Assembly (NCBI GenBank): GCA_009391275.1
Contig: VEXF01000008.1
Location: 1 to 58,133 of the forward strand
Reading direction: 5' to 3'
Length of the DNA: 58,133 bases
Source: SAR202 cluster bacterium AD-804-J14_MRT_500m
GTDB lineage: Bacteria > Chloroflexota > Dehalococcoidia > UBA3495 > GCA-2712585
The position numbers and the translations under genes were made by a program. Position 1 is the first letter of the stretch, and each line of letters begins with the position of its first letter. Shown here one piece after another: positions 47,915 through 56,465 of the stretch. Under the pieces are notes generated by a model. The model did not search any database and was not told the DNA's origin. It worked only from the letters and a program-made list of their open reading frames with translations.

Positions 47915-49309
47915 TCAGATATGAAAGGCCTTTCCTTTAGCTGCTAAGGCCGCCTCTTTAACAGCTTCAGAAAGAGTAGGATGCGAATGAACCATCCAAC
48001 CCATCTCAGTTACAGTACCTTCAAGCATGCGTGCCATGGACAGTTCAGCCAATATTTCAGTAACGTCAGAACCTATTAGATGAGCCCCCAGAAGTTCGCC
48101 ATATTGCGCCTCCGTAACTAACTTGACCATCCCCTGAGATTCTCCCATTGCTAACGCTTTCCCATTCGCCTGAAAAGGAAACTTACCAATTATGACGTTG
48201 TAGCCTTGCTCGACGGCCTGAGATTCTGTGAGGCCAAAGCTGGTAACCTGTGGGCTCGAGTAAGTGGCCTTAGGCATATCTAGATAACTAATCGCCGGTG
48301 GCTCTTTCCCACATATAAACTCTATAGCATGAACCCCTTGAGCAGTAGCAGCATGCGCCAGAAGAAGTTTTCCTGTCACATCGCCTATGGCATATACACC
48401 AGAAACCGTCGTTGCCATATTTTCATCTATACGAATAAACCCGTTATCCGTTACGATTCCAATCTCTTCAAGGCCAAGAGACTCACTATTGGCCTCTACT
48501 CCTACAGCTACTAAAACACGCTGGCATTGGATCTCCGTATCAGAATCTCCAGACCGGATCTGAACGGTAGCAGTATCTCCATTAGACGTCATACCGACTA
48601 CCATAGCATCCGTAATAAAATCGATACCTTGGCGAGAAAATGAACGTTCAAGCTGTACGCTGATCTCCTTGTCCTCGTTAGGAAGAAGATTGGGGAGAAG
48701 CTCTACAATTGTCACTTTAACACCATACGCGTGGAAAATGGAGGCAAATTCAACACCTATAGCACCACCACCTACAATGACTACCGAGGATGGAATTTCT
48801 TTGCGTTCTACGGCCTGTCGACTAGTGTCCACCAAACGATGGCCGATATCTATCGAAGGGATTGATCGAGGCCGAGCACCAGTAGCAATTATCACGTTGT
48901 TGGCTTGAATTACCTGCCCAGTGGAAGATATCTCCAAGGAGTGAGGCTCTATAAACCGAGCCTCACCCCGGATCTGTTCAATTGAATTTTTACGAAGAAG
49001 ACCAGCAACGCCACGAGTCAGCCTGGTCACAACAGCGCGGCTGCGTTCTACTGCTTTCGAATAATCTAACGTAAGATTATCAAAAGATATACCAAAGTCC
49101 GATGCTCGCTTGACTAAAGACACCACTTCAGCGTTTCGCAGAAGAGCTTTGCTGGGAATGCACCCCCAATTAAGGCATACTCCCCCAAGTTGCTCTTCGC
49201 GTTCTATGACTACTGTTCTCAAGCCCAGTTGAGCTGCACGAATTGCTGCTACGTAACCGCCTGGACCCGCTCCAATGACGGCAACATCGTAGTCGTATCT
49301 AGACGCCAT
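47915..49309 (-). CDS. lpdA: Dihydrolipoyl dehydrogenase
   Basis: A 464-residue FAD/NAD disulphide oxidoreductase, the E3 component of 2-oxoacid dehydrogenase and glycine cleavage complexes. FAD motif VIGAGPGGYVAA near the N-terminus, redox disulphide GGVCLNWGCIPSKALL, NAD motif IVGGGAIGVEFAS, ATGARPRSIP, and the C-terminal His-Glu dyad HSHPTLSEAV. The ATG at 49307-49309 is chosen because GGAGGTGAG lies about 9 bases before it; an in-frame start at 49372 would add an unlikely leader. It precedes thyX, probably in one operon, and is divergent from tatA. No E1/E2 genes are in the window. Confidence 0.92.
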   Translation of the reverse strand: MASRYDYDVAVIGAGPGGYVAAIRAAQLGLRTVVIEREEQLGGVCLNWGCIPSKALLRNAEVVSLVKRASDFGISFDNLTLDYSKAVERSRAVVTRLTRGVAGLLRKNSIEQIRGEARFIEPHSLEISSTGQVIQANNVIIATGARPRSIPSIDIGHRLVDTSRQAVERKEIPSSVVIVGGGAIGVEFASIFHAYGVKVTIVELLPNLLPNEDKEISVQLERSFSRQGIDFITDAMVVGMTSNGDTATVQIRSGDSDTEIQCQRVLVAVGVEANSESLGLEEIGIVTDNGFIRIDENMATTVSGVYAIGDVTGKLLLAHAATAQGVHAIEFICGKEPPAISYLDMPKATYSSPQVTSFGLTESQAVEQGYNVIIGKFPFQANGKALAMGESQGMVKLVTEAQYGELLGAHLIGSDVTEILAELSMARMLEGTVTEMGWMVHSHPTLSEAVKEAALAAKGKAFHI

Positions 49310-49470
49310 AGTTCGTCTCACCTCCAAAACAAGAACAGTTTGGCCTAGGCTGAAGCAGACGCAATTATACATGAAGATCCAACCTGTTACGGCTAAGGCT
49401 CGACAGTGAGAATTTCGGGTTAATGGACAACGATATGTACAGGATTAAGCCCTGTGTAATGCGGATAAAC

Positions 49471-49500
49471 TTGGATTCACAAAGCACAGTATGATATGAT
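49471..49500 (+). promoter_or_regulatory. Candidate promoter of tatA
   Basis: TTGGAT (49471-49476) and TATGAT (49495-49500) are spaced by 18 bases, about 35 bases before the tatA start. The -10 matches 5 of 6. It lies in the lpdA/tatA divergent gap. Confidence 0.35.
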
Positions 49501-49532
49501 TTTCGCCATCCAGAGGAGTTGAGCAAAGTTAT

Positions 49533-49739
49533 ATGGGACTGCTAAAAATCGGCGGACTTGGTTTCCCCGAACTGGGCATCATTCTGGCCATTCTGCTCGT
49601 GTTGTTTGGAGCCGGCAGACTACCTCAAATAGGATCATCATTGGGTAAAGGGTTGCGATCATTCAAGCGAGGAATAGAGGGTAGTCCTGATGAAAGTGAT
49701 CCTTCTAAAGTAGAGTCGAGTACACCGGACGAGAAATAA
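49533..49739 (+). CDS. tatA: Twin-arginine translocase subunit TatA
   Basis: A 68-residue TatA: a single N-terminal membrane helix (FPELGIILAILLVLF), the FGAGRLPQIG hinge and an amphipathic helix SLGKGLRSFKRGIEG, followed by a charged tail. AGAGGAG precedes the ATG. It forms the pore that passes folded Tat substrates through the membrane with TatB/TatC. It is separated from tatB/tatC, which lie on the other strand and converge on it. Confidence 0.92.
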   Translation: MGLLKIGGLGFPELGIILAILLVLFGAGRLPQIGSSLGKGLRSFKRGIEGSPDESDPSKVESSTPDEK

Positions 49740-49895
49740 CGCTTAGAGTTCGTTGAGTTATGGACAGCCCCGGACAATCAGGATTTTTGTAACTGTTCCA
49801 TACCCAACCAAGTCAACCTACGACATGAACCTCAGTTAGAGCCGAGCCGTTCACCATCGCATTAATAGTTGTAGTTAGTCGCTGTAGATAATTAA

Positions 49896-50633
49896 CTATC
49901 CGTCCGTATGCATTCGTCCTCGAGTAGCCAACTTAGATAGAAGCACTCCGACTTCGTAGAGAACTATAAGCGGTACTGCTACGAGCGTCTGATTAATGGG
50001 ATCGAAAGTGGGTGTGATAATGGCGCCGAGAACAAAGGCGATCACTAACCAATAACGCCGCCATCTTGAAAGCGACGAATGAGATACAACACCAAATCTT
50101 GCCAGAATATACATTACCAATGGCGTTTCGAACACCACGCCCATCCAAAATAGAAGCATCACAGCAAGGTTAATGTAGCTGCCGATTCGGATCATTGGTT
50201 CAGCTACATCGTCACCGAAAGTAACCAAAAAAGTAATCGCCGGAGGTATTAGAACGAAGTATCCAAAAGCGGCGCCACCGACAAATGCCATAAGCATCGC
50301 CGGCATAAACGCAAAAAGATATCTTCGCTCTCGCGACGTCATTCCGGGAGATGCGAATTTAATGATTTGATACATTATGATGGGCAAGGCGATAACGAGA
50401 CCTGACACAAGGGACACTTTCATCATGACACCGAACATCTCTGTTACTTCTATAAAAACAAGGCGGCCGGGTGTGTCCGTGATAGCACCAGCCGGGCCTA
50501 GTAGGAATTCTATTATCTGTTTGTAAAAAACAAACGATATTACAGTGGTTACCAAAACAGATAAAGCGGCAATCGTAAGGCGGCGGCGCAGTTCATCCAA
50601 GTGACTACGCAAGGGCATGGTCGGGTCTGTCAC
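49896..50633 (-). CDS. tatC: Sec-independent protein translocase TatC
   Basis: A 245-residue TatC with about six membrane helices, which recognises twin-arginine signal peptides. The N-terminal MPLRSHLDELRRRLTIAAL and the GMTSRERRYLFAF loop match the family. The GTG start (50631-50633) overlaps the tatB stop by 4 bases (GTGA), implying translational coupling; an in-frame ATG at residue 6 is an alternative start. It is third in the rlmD-maf, tatB, tatC operon. Confidence 0.92.
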   Translation of the reverse strand: MTDPTMPLRSHLDELRRRLTIAALSVLVTTVISFVFYKQIIEFLLGPAGAITDTPGRLVFIEVTEMFGVMMKVSLVSGLVIALPIIMYQIIKFASPGMTSRERRYLFAFMPAMLMAFVGGAAFGYFVLIPPAITFLVTFGDDVAEPMIRIGSYINLAVMLLFWMGVVFETPLVMYILARFGVVSHSSLSRWRRYWLVIAFVLGAIITPTFDPINQTLVAVPLIVLYEVGVLLSKLATRGRMHTDG

Positions 50634-50848
50634 CTCTTAGTCTCGTTGTCTTGGGGTTTATCCTTAGAAGATTCTCCAGTTTGATCTTCTTCTAAAATTC
50701 GACTGAACTGACCCGTTGCATTGCGGAACTCTCGCATACTTGTGCCAAGTTGTCTTGCAACTCCAATTAGTCGGTTAGGGCCTAATACAATAAAAGCCAC
50801 CATCAATATTATGAGAATCTCCAAAGCCCCGACTCCAAAAAAGTTCAT
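50630..50848 (-). CDS. tatB: Twin-arginine translocase TatA/TatB-family protein (TatB-like)
   Basis: A 72-residue TatA/B protein. The membrane helix (ALEILIILMVAFIVL) is followed by GPNRLIGVARQLG and an amphipathic helix. The hinge is GP rather than the FG seen in the tatA gene, which suggests TatB. Its start overlaps the rlmD-maf stop by 4 bases (ATGA) and its stop overlaps the tatC start by 4 (GTGA). It bridges TatC and TatA in substrate docking. With only two A/B proteins seen, the A versus B assignment is tentative. Confidence 0.85.
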   Translation of the reverse strand: MNFFGVGALEILIILMVAFIVLGPNRLIGVARQLGTSMREFRNATGQFSRILEEDQTGESSKDKPQDNETKR

Positions 50849-52665
50849 CCTTGCTCCATTTCATAAAATTCATTCGGCACACATCCATCCGGTAGCTTAA
50901 ATGGTCGCATATCATATCCAACTTCATCCAGAAGTTGCCGCAAACAGCAGAGCGGTAATCCAACAACATTGGTATAGCAACCGTCTACTGATTCGGTAGG
51001 ATGAAAACCTTCGTGCTGAATAGCATATGCGCCAGCTTTATCATCAGAATCACCAGTCTCAATATAGTCAACTATCTCAACATCGGTGTAATTACGCATA
51101 TAGACCGTACTAGTACAGCAACCGGTTAACGTCCGTCCGGAGTATGGATCGACAACAGCAAATCCAGTGATCACTGAGTGCTCTCTTCCGCGTAATCGTT
51201 GAAGCATCTCTCTGGCTTCTAAAACCGACGACGGTTTACCTAAACAAATACCGTCAAGCACCACAGTCGTATCTGCTGCTACCACCGTGTGCTCAGGATT
51301 TCGCAATGAAACAACACGGGCTTTTTCAAGGGCCAAGGTGACTACCATATCTTGGGGATTGGTGCCATCAATATCTTCATCTATATGTGGCGCGTCAGGT
51401 TGAAAATTGACACCAAAACTTTTCAGCAAAGAGGAACGACGCGGCGAGGAAGATGCGAGAACTAGCGTATCAAGTGATCGACGATGCGCCAAAGTAGCAA
51501 CGCATTCAACATGATGGGTTTGTGGAAACATATCGATGGGTTGTACTTCTTTTAAATAAAAGGATCCAGCGCACAGTATCTTGAGGTCACGTGCTAGTGT
51601 AACTGGATCGCAGGAAACATAAACAACGTGGCTGGGAGCAAGGCGTTTAACAGCCTCGAGAGCGCCAACGTCACAGCCTTTTCGCGGCGGATCTAAAATC
51701 AGAATATTAGGTGCTTCATCTAAAGTTGCCAAGGCATCTTCGGCACGCCCAAGTATAAATTCTACATTAGTGCAATCCTTGGCATTCGCACGGGCGTCAT
51801 CCACGGCTGCCGGAGAATCTTCGATCGCTATCACCTTAGATACAAATGGAGCCAGCAGAACAGCAAACGTCCCCACGCCAGCATAAGCATCTACAATTAT
51901 CTCTGTGCCGGATAAATCTAGGCGCTGGCTTATAAGACCAACTATCGTTTCAAGCTGCTGCACATTCACCTGAAAGAACGATGGTGATGCAACACGGAAT
52001 AAGACGCCATTCGCCTGTTCTTCATAGTGAGTCTGACCGGTCGTCAATTCTTTCGGAGGCTTCGACAGGTTCGGCTGAACTAAATACTCGCCAGTATTAA
52101 CCCCATAACGAATAGAAAGTTGGGTGGTTTCTCCACATTGACCTTGAAGTTTGGTAAGGATTCCATTTATACCTTCATGCATTAACATGCAACTATTCAC
52201 TGGAACAAATCGTCTAGTCTCTCGATTAACATACCCCAGGGTTCCATTCTGACGTATCGTAAACCTTGCATGGTTCCTATAACCAAACTGCTTAGGCGAC
52301 GGTATAACATCCAAAACATCAGGTTCTCGAAACCCTCCAACACGCCACAATGCATCGATTACCTGACCCTGTTTAACATCGAGTTGATGTTCATAACTGA
52401 TGTGCTGCCACTGACATCCCGTGCAATCGCCAAAATACCGACACGGAGGTACAACCCGATGGTCAGATGGTTTTATCACGTCGATCACCTGGGCTGCTAT
52501 ATAACCACGTCTTTCCATGATAATTTCGGCAACGACGTCCTCACCTGGAACACCGCCAAACACGAAGATTGTTCTCCCGTTGATATGGGCAACAGCCTCA
52601 CCTAGTCGGCCCCAATCTTCAAGCCGAAGATTTAATCGCTCGCCAATCATTACTGTTTTCGCCAT
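50845..52665 (-). CDS. rlmD-maf: RlmD-like rRNA methyltransferase fused to Maf nucleotide pyrophosphatase
   Basis: A 606-residue two-domain protein. Residues 1-395 are a RlmD/TrmA-type 23S rRNA (uracil-C5) methyltransferase: a TRAM domain (1-60), an Fe-S Cys set C75, C81, C84 and C159, a SAM motif DAYAGVGTF (259-267), DPPRKG (325-330) and the catalytic Cys C352 in VSCDP. Residues 399-606 are a complete Maf/YhdE-type protein, starting LVLASSSPRRSSLL, with AADTTVVLDG and the DDKAGAYAIQ motif. The last RlmD segment, MFPQTHHVECVATL, runs into the Maf start with no linker. One continuous frame supports a true fusion. It starts the rlmD-maf, tatB, tatC operon. Confidence 0.9.
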   Translation of the reverse strand: MAKTVMIGERLNLRLEDWGRLGEAVAHINGRTIFVFGGVPGEDVVAEIIMERRGYIAAQVIDVIKPSDHRVVPPCRYFGDCTGCQWQHISYEHQLDVKQGQVIDALWRVGGFREPDVLDVIPSPKQFGYRNHARFTIRQNGTLGYVNRETRRFVPVNSCMLMHEGINGILTKLQGQCGETTQLSIRYGVNTGEYLVQPNLSKPPKELTTGQTHYEEQANGVLFRVASPSFFQVNVQQLETIVGLISQRLDLSGTEIIVDAYAGVGTFAVLLAPFVSKVIAIEDSPAAVDDARANAKDCTNVEFILGRAEDALATLDEAPNILILDPPRKGCDVGALEAVKRLAPSHVVYVSCDPVTLARDLKILCAGSFYLKEVQPIDMFPQTHHVECVATLAHRRSLDTLVLASSSPRRSSLLKSFGVNFQPDAPHIDEDIDGTNPQDMVVTLALEKARVVSLRNPEHTVVAADTTVVLDGICLGKPSSVLEAREMLQRLRGREHSVITGFAVVDPYSGRTLTGCCTSTVYMRNYTDVEIVDYIETGDSDDKAGAYAIQHEGFHPTESVDGCYTNVVGLPLCCLRQLLDEVGYDMRPFKLPDGCVPNEFYEMEQG

Positions 52666-52727
52666 ATGAATACCTCAACTACTATAAAGCAGCAAGAATT
52701 AAGTTCCAAGCAAGAAAGGTTATAACG

Positions 52728-52756
52728 TTGACCCCTCTATATACGAGGTATAGACT
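52728..52756 (+). promoter_or_regulatory. Candidate promoter of trxA with a near-palindrome
   Basis: TTGACC (52728-52733) and TAGACT (52751-52756) are 17 bases apart. The spacer holds CCTCTATATACGAGG, a near-perfect inverted repeat that could be an operator. It lies about 74 bases before the trxA start. Box match is moderate (5 and 4 of 6). Confidence 0.4.
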
Positions 52757-52829
52757 TGGTTCTACGCAGTGATTTGGGATGATGCGTAACCACGCCAAAA
52801 CTAGCAGAACAAAGAATCTGGAGGAAATG

Positions 52830-53159
52830 ATGCCCAAACCTTTCGCAGTAACTGACGCAGATTTTCAAGAAAAAGTAATAAATTCATCAAACCCTGTCCT
52901 TGTTGATTTTTGGGCAGATTGGTGCACCCCTTGTAAGATGATAGCCCCTATAGTGGACGAATTAGCGGAAGAACTTGACGGGCGAGTAGAATTCGCAAAG
53001 GTAGATGTCGACTCAAACCCCGAAACGGCGATATCCTACGGCATCCGTAGCATTCCTGCTCTGATAGTATTCAAAGATGGCAAACCAGTAGAACAGATCA
53101 TCGGAGCGGTGCCAAAAGACCAAATCAGAAAGAAACTCGACGCCGTTTTAGACGAATAA
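52830..53159 (+). CDS. trxA: Thioredoxin
   Basis: A 109-residue thioredoxin that reduces protein disulphides. Active site WADWCTPCKM near residue 30, DVDSNPETAISYGIRSIPALIVFKDG with the cis-Pro (SIP) and FxxG end. Length is typical (105-110). GGAGG at 52820-52824 is 5 bases before the ATG at 52830; adjacent ATG 52827 is possible and earlier in-frame codons would give an unlike leader. The selenocysteine tRNA begins 24 bases after the stop, so both may be one transcript. Confidence 0.93.
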   Translation: MPKPFAVTDADFQEKVINSSNPVLVDFWADWCTPCKMIAPIVDELAEELDGRVEFAKVDVDSNPETAISYGIRSIPALIVFKDGKPVEQIIGAVPKDQIRKKLDAVLDE

Positions 53160-53183
53160 ATCTGTAATTATTTCACGATTGAT

Positions 53184-53278
53184 GGGAGTGGATAGGGCCC
53201 GGTGGCTCTCACGGACTTCAAATCCGCTGTATCTCGCAAAACGGGGTAGGAGGGTTCGACTCCCTTGCACTCCCGCCA
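53184..53278 (+). tRNA. selC: tRNA-Sec (anticodon UCA)
   Basis: A 95-base tRNA with the hallmarks of bacterial tRNA-Sec. The CTTCAAA anticodon loop (53216-53222) has anticodon TCA at 53218-53220. The D stem is 6 bp (AGGGCC/GGCTCT) around the loop CGGT. The long variable arm has an ATCTCG/CGGGGT 6-bp stem. The T loop is TTCGACT, the discriminator is G (53275) and CCA is encoded (53276-53278). The acceptor stem GGGAGTG/CACTCCC pairs for 7 bp; the eighth pair expected in bacteria would be G-G here. The A-C pair at the top of the anticodon stem is also weak. Order and length match E. coli selC closely (95 bases). It decodes UGA as selenocysteine with SelA, SelB and SelD, none of which is in the window. 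Confidence 0.92.
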
Positions 53279-53322
53279 AAATCACAAGCCCGCGATTTCA
53301 CTACAGAACCCAAGGCTCCAAT

Positions 53323-54438
53323 CTACTCTAAGTTGTAAACTCGGGCCACGTTACCACGAAGAATCTTCATTCGCTCATCTTCAGGAACGCCTTCTAATAT
53401 GCGGTCAGTGACTTCTCTGGACTTAGGAAATGTCGACTCCTGGTGCGGGTAGTCCGATCCCCACATCAAGTTATCTACTCCTATGAGGTCTCTCTCTCGA
53501 ATTCCCACGGGATCTTCTTGAAAACTAAGGAACACATTACGGTGAAAGAAATCACTTGGCATCATTCCGTTCCTGAATCTAGGTAGCGCGACGCCTCTAT
53601 GGCGCTGAGTATAAGTATAATCCATCCGTCCAAGTAACATTGGAGCCCAGTTAAGATCGTGTTCGGTACTGATAACCTTGAGGTTAGGATACCGTTCGAA
53701 TACCCCAGCAAATATCATGTTGGCTAATGAGACTCGAAGCCAATAGTCTGCCGCTATATCTTTTGCCAGTGGAGTTTCAAGAAACGGCATCCCTTGTCCG
53801 GGGGCAGATCTGTTAGTTCCAATATGGAAGCTCAAGGGCATAGCAAGGCTTTCTGCAGCCTCCCAAAAAGGATCATACATAGATAGATCATATGCCCTAT
53901 CTTCCGGTGGATAAACCGTAATCATCGCCCCGACGAGTCCTCTCTGGTGTGCCCGTTCCAATTCCTCGATAGCTTCCGGGACCTCGTCCATATTGATCAT
54001 GGCAAGGCCTTTAAGCGCATCGGGAAATGGAGCACAGAAATCTATTATCCAATCGTTATATGCCCTGCACGAAGCGGTCACAATTTCTTGACTTGGGATA
54101 TTGAATAAAAACAAGCCGAGTGTAGGGTATACAAACGAAACATCAACGCTATCCGCCCTGTTATCATTCACAAATTCTTGAGCTACATAGCTACCTTCTC
54201 TGACTTCGTCCCATCGAGCTTGTGTACTAAGTCGTTGCGGATCATCAAAACGACGACCCGTTTGTGCCCCACCCTGAAAAGACATTGCACGTACGCCGTC
54301 GATAAACCAGTAATCAGCATCCTCCTCAGTCACAACCGTTGGAGTCCGATTCCTATATCTCTTATCAACCCTGGTCTCCCATAAATCAGGCGGTTCCATC
54401 ACATGTGAATCAGAGGAAATCAACCAAATATTAGACAA
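53323..54438 (-). CDS. Amidohydrolase family protein (PF04909, ACMSD-like)
   Basis: A 371-residue protein of the same kind as the gene at 9783: it starts ISSDSHVMEPPDLW (D-x-H followed by Glu), has LSFHIGTN with a metal His and ends with WGSDYPHQESTFPKS, which holds the catalytic Asp. The two share the closing segment SDYPHxESTFPKS, so they are clear paralogues. The TTG start (54436-54438) is backed by GGAGGG 6 bases upstream. It is convergent with selC (44-base gap) and has the hot-dog gene upstream on the same strand. Confidence 0.88.
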   Translation of the reverse strand: MSNIWLISSDSHVMEPPDLWETRVDKRYRNRTPTVVTEEDADYWFIDGVRAMSFQGGAQTGRRFDDPQRLSTQARWDEVREGSYVAQEFVNDNRADSVDVSFVYPTLGLFLFNIPSQEIVTASCRAYNDWIIDFCAPFPDALKGLAMINMDEVPEAIEELERAHQRGLVGAMITVYPPEDRAYDLSMYDPFWEAAESLAMPLSFHIGTNRSAPGQGMPFLETPLAKDIAADYWLRVSLANMIFAGVFERYPNLKVISTEHDLNWAPMLLGRMDYTYTQRHRGVALPRFRNGMMPSDFFHRNVFLSFQEDPVGIRERDLIGVDNLMWGSDYPHQESTFPKSREVTDRILEGVPEDERMKILRGNVARVYNLE

Positions 54439-54566
54439 CTTCAGCCCTCCACGGCAATATCTATCTCTTAATCTATCGACGCGCTGCAGTACAACGCTGC
54501 AACGGGTTCAGATTGTGGTATTCAAACCAGACTATGTCAATATAATCCCTAGGAACGGTTCCTATT

Positions 54567-55049
54567 TTAGGATTCACCTGAGGGACGATCGCGTACATAG
54601 TGAGTAGTAGTTATCAATGCTAAAAGAAGACTTGCCTCGTTACGAACTCGTGTCTCCACTGTGATCAATTTTCGACCCTGATGAATAATCTTGCTCTCAG
54701 CTACAAGCTTGCCTTTATTAATATTGGACACAAGCTGGCAGGAAATATTAGTAGCAACGGGAAAACCTGTGGGAGAAGTTAGGTCTCCACCCAAAGCCGC
54801 TATCACTGTCCACGTAGCATTTGAATCAGCTAGGGAAACAATGGCGCCGGCGTGAACATAGCCGGTTGGTGTCGATATTACTGGTGACACAGTTAACTCT
54901 GAAATACTGCCTTCTGGACTTACAGACACTGCATGTATACGCATAGGAGACATCAAAGTTCCACTCAATCGATTGTTTAACCAATCGGCAAGTTCTTCAG
55001 GGGAATCCTCCAGGGGCCATCTCGTCATCAAGTCCACAAGATCCCTCAT
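54567..55049 (-). CDS. PaaI-family thioesterase (hot-dog fold)
   Basis: A 160-residue single hot-dog-domain protein of the PaaI/YdiI type, which hydrolyses acyl-CoA thioesters (phenylacetyl-CoA-like in known cases). GYVHAGAIVSLADSNATW contains the usual H-A/G-G helix start, and VATNISCQLVSNINKG and LVAESKIIHQGRKLITVE form the sheet. No strong ribosome binding site. It precedes the amidohydrolase on the same strand (128 bases). Confidence 0.85.
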   Translation of the reverse strand: MRDLVDLMTRWPLEDSPEELADWLNNRLSGTLMSPMRIHAVSVSPEGSISELTVSPVISTPTGYVHAGAIVSLADSNATWTVIAALGGDLTSPTGFPVATNISCQLVSNINKGKLVAESKIIHQGRKLITVETRVRNEASLLLALITTTHYVRDRPSGES

Positions 55050-55203
55050 TTCTGATCTGATTTGGTATCCGCGTATGGACTAACCCATACATAAAAACAA
55101 CGTGCTCCTAAAACCTATCAGTAACCTATCGGCAATTGGTATTCTTCTTGTCACCCAGGACATCTTTAAATAGATTCTTCATAACCTTATTATAGAGTTT
55201 GAT

Positions 55204-56364
55204 TTGGCACATAATAATCCGTCTTCAAACATACAATTTGGGATCTTTGACCATATTGAGCCAATCCCAGGGGAATCCTTGGACCAAGTCTATTGCGACC
55301 GGCTCTCCCAAATTGAGCGCTACGATAAGGCAGGTTTTTTTGCATATCACCTGGCTGAACATCACACACCTGCAGTCCACAGTCTAGCCCCGTCTCAAAA
55401 CGTGTTTCTCGCAGCCGCATCGCAGAGAACCGAGAGGATACGTTTAAGTCCCTGTATATATGTTCTCCCTTTACATCATCCACTTCGGCTGATAGAAGAA
55501 ATATGCATGCTCGACCATCTCAGTAACGGTAGATTGGAGATAGGCGTCGGGAGAGGCGGACTATTAGAAGCATATTTCTGGGGCAGTGCTTGGGATCTCG
55601 AAAGCAACTACGCTAAATATATCGAAACTTTAGATATCGTAAGAATCGGTCTTAGCAACGATGTCCTTTCATTCGATGGACAATTCTATCATTTCGATGA
55701 TCTCCCAATGAGATTGAGGCCAAAGCAGCGACCTCACCCACCCATGTGGTACATGCGTAACGTGGAAACAGCTGCACGAGAAGGGATGAATAGCATCATC
55801 GTAGGAACAATTGAAGGGTTCGGATCAAACGTCCGAAGATTCTGGGAAGAATGGGAGCGACATCAAGGTAAGGGCTCCAAAACACCACAGGGGACCGAAC
55901 CTAAAATTGGTCTTGTTAATCACATCGTCTTGTCTCGCAACGAGTCGGACGCCATCAGTATCGCGGAAGAAGCGTGGACAGAATATATGTGGAATCTGAC
56001 CACTCCCCGTCGTCTGGAGGCAGAACGACGGGGGTTGAATGATATGGCGTATCCCGACGCCAGACCGGCTGGCCTGCCGGACAGAGAAGCGTCTCCTAAA
56101 TACACTATGGCTAGCGACAAAACTTCACAAAATCCCAACAGGTTTGGAGATCCTGGACAGGTTACTGATCAACCCCAAAATGCTCCCTTCAGAGTAATCG
56201 CGGGCACACCATCAACTTTGCGTCAATACCTAGATGAATATCTCAAAACCGGAGCTAACTATTTCGTCTGCGCCTTTCAATTTGGAGATATGAAGAGTTC
56301 CATCGCCAACCAATCTATCGACCTTTTCTTAAACGAGGTCATGCCATACTATTCTAATTCTTAA
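55204..56364 (+). CDS. LLM-class flavin-dependent oxidoreductase (monooxygenase type)
   Basis: A 386-residue luciferase-like protein with FAYHLAEHHTPAVHS (EHH motif), CIYVLPLHHPLRLIEE and DHLSNGRLEIGVGRGG. It is of the same FMN-type group as the genes at 13731 and 18517. The TTG start has a weak upstream site (GAG), so the exact start is uncertain. It is divergent from the thioesterase gene and is followed by an amidohydrolase after 101 bases. Confidence 0.85.
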   Translation: MAHNNPSSNIQFGIFDHIEPIPGESLDQVYCDRLSQIERYDKAGFFAYHLAEHHTPAVHSLAPSQNVFLAAASQRTERIRLSPCIYVLPLHHPLRLIEEICMLDHLSNGRLEIGVGRGGLLEAYFWGSAWDLESNYAKYIETLDIVRIGLSNDVLSFDGQFYHFDDLPMRLRPKQRPHPPMWYMRNVETAAREGMNSIIVGTIEGFGSNVRRFWEEWERHQGKGSKTPQGTEPKIGLVNHIVLSRNESDAISIAEEAWTEYMWNLTTPRRLEAERRGLNDMAYPDARPAGLPDREASPKYTMASDKTSQNPNRFGDPGQVTDQPQNAPFRVIAGTPSTLRQYLDEYLKTGANYFVCAFQFGDMKSSIANQSIDLFLNEVMPYYSNS

Positions 56365-56465
56365 TCCGGAAAACCCGACGTAACTGCGTAGAATATACTG
56401 GTTAGCTACTATAGATTAACTTCGGAATAGGATTCCCCGAATCCCGAAATATTAGGAGGAACCTT

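Noticed and set aside
52830..53278. A selenoprotein near selC (UGA read through in trxA or neighbours)
   Set aside because: The trxA stop is TAA and its active site has two normal Cys; extending the neighbouring genes past TGA gives no family-like sequence.
53279..53322. Hairpin AAATCAC/GCGATTT after selC, as a tRNA terminator
   Set aside because: One mismatch in seven pairs and no T-run; the region is only 44 bases and could form this by chance.
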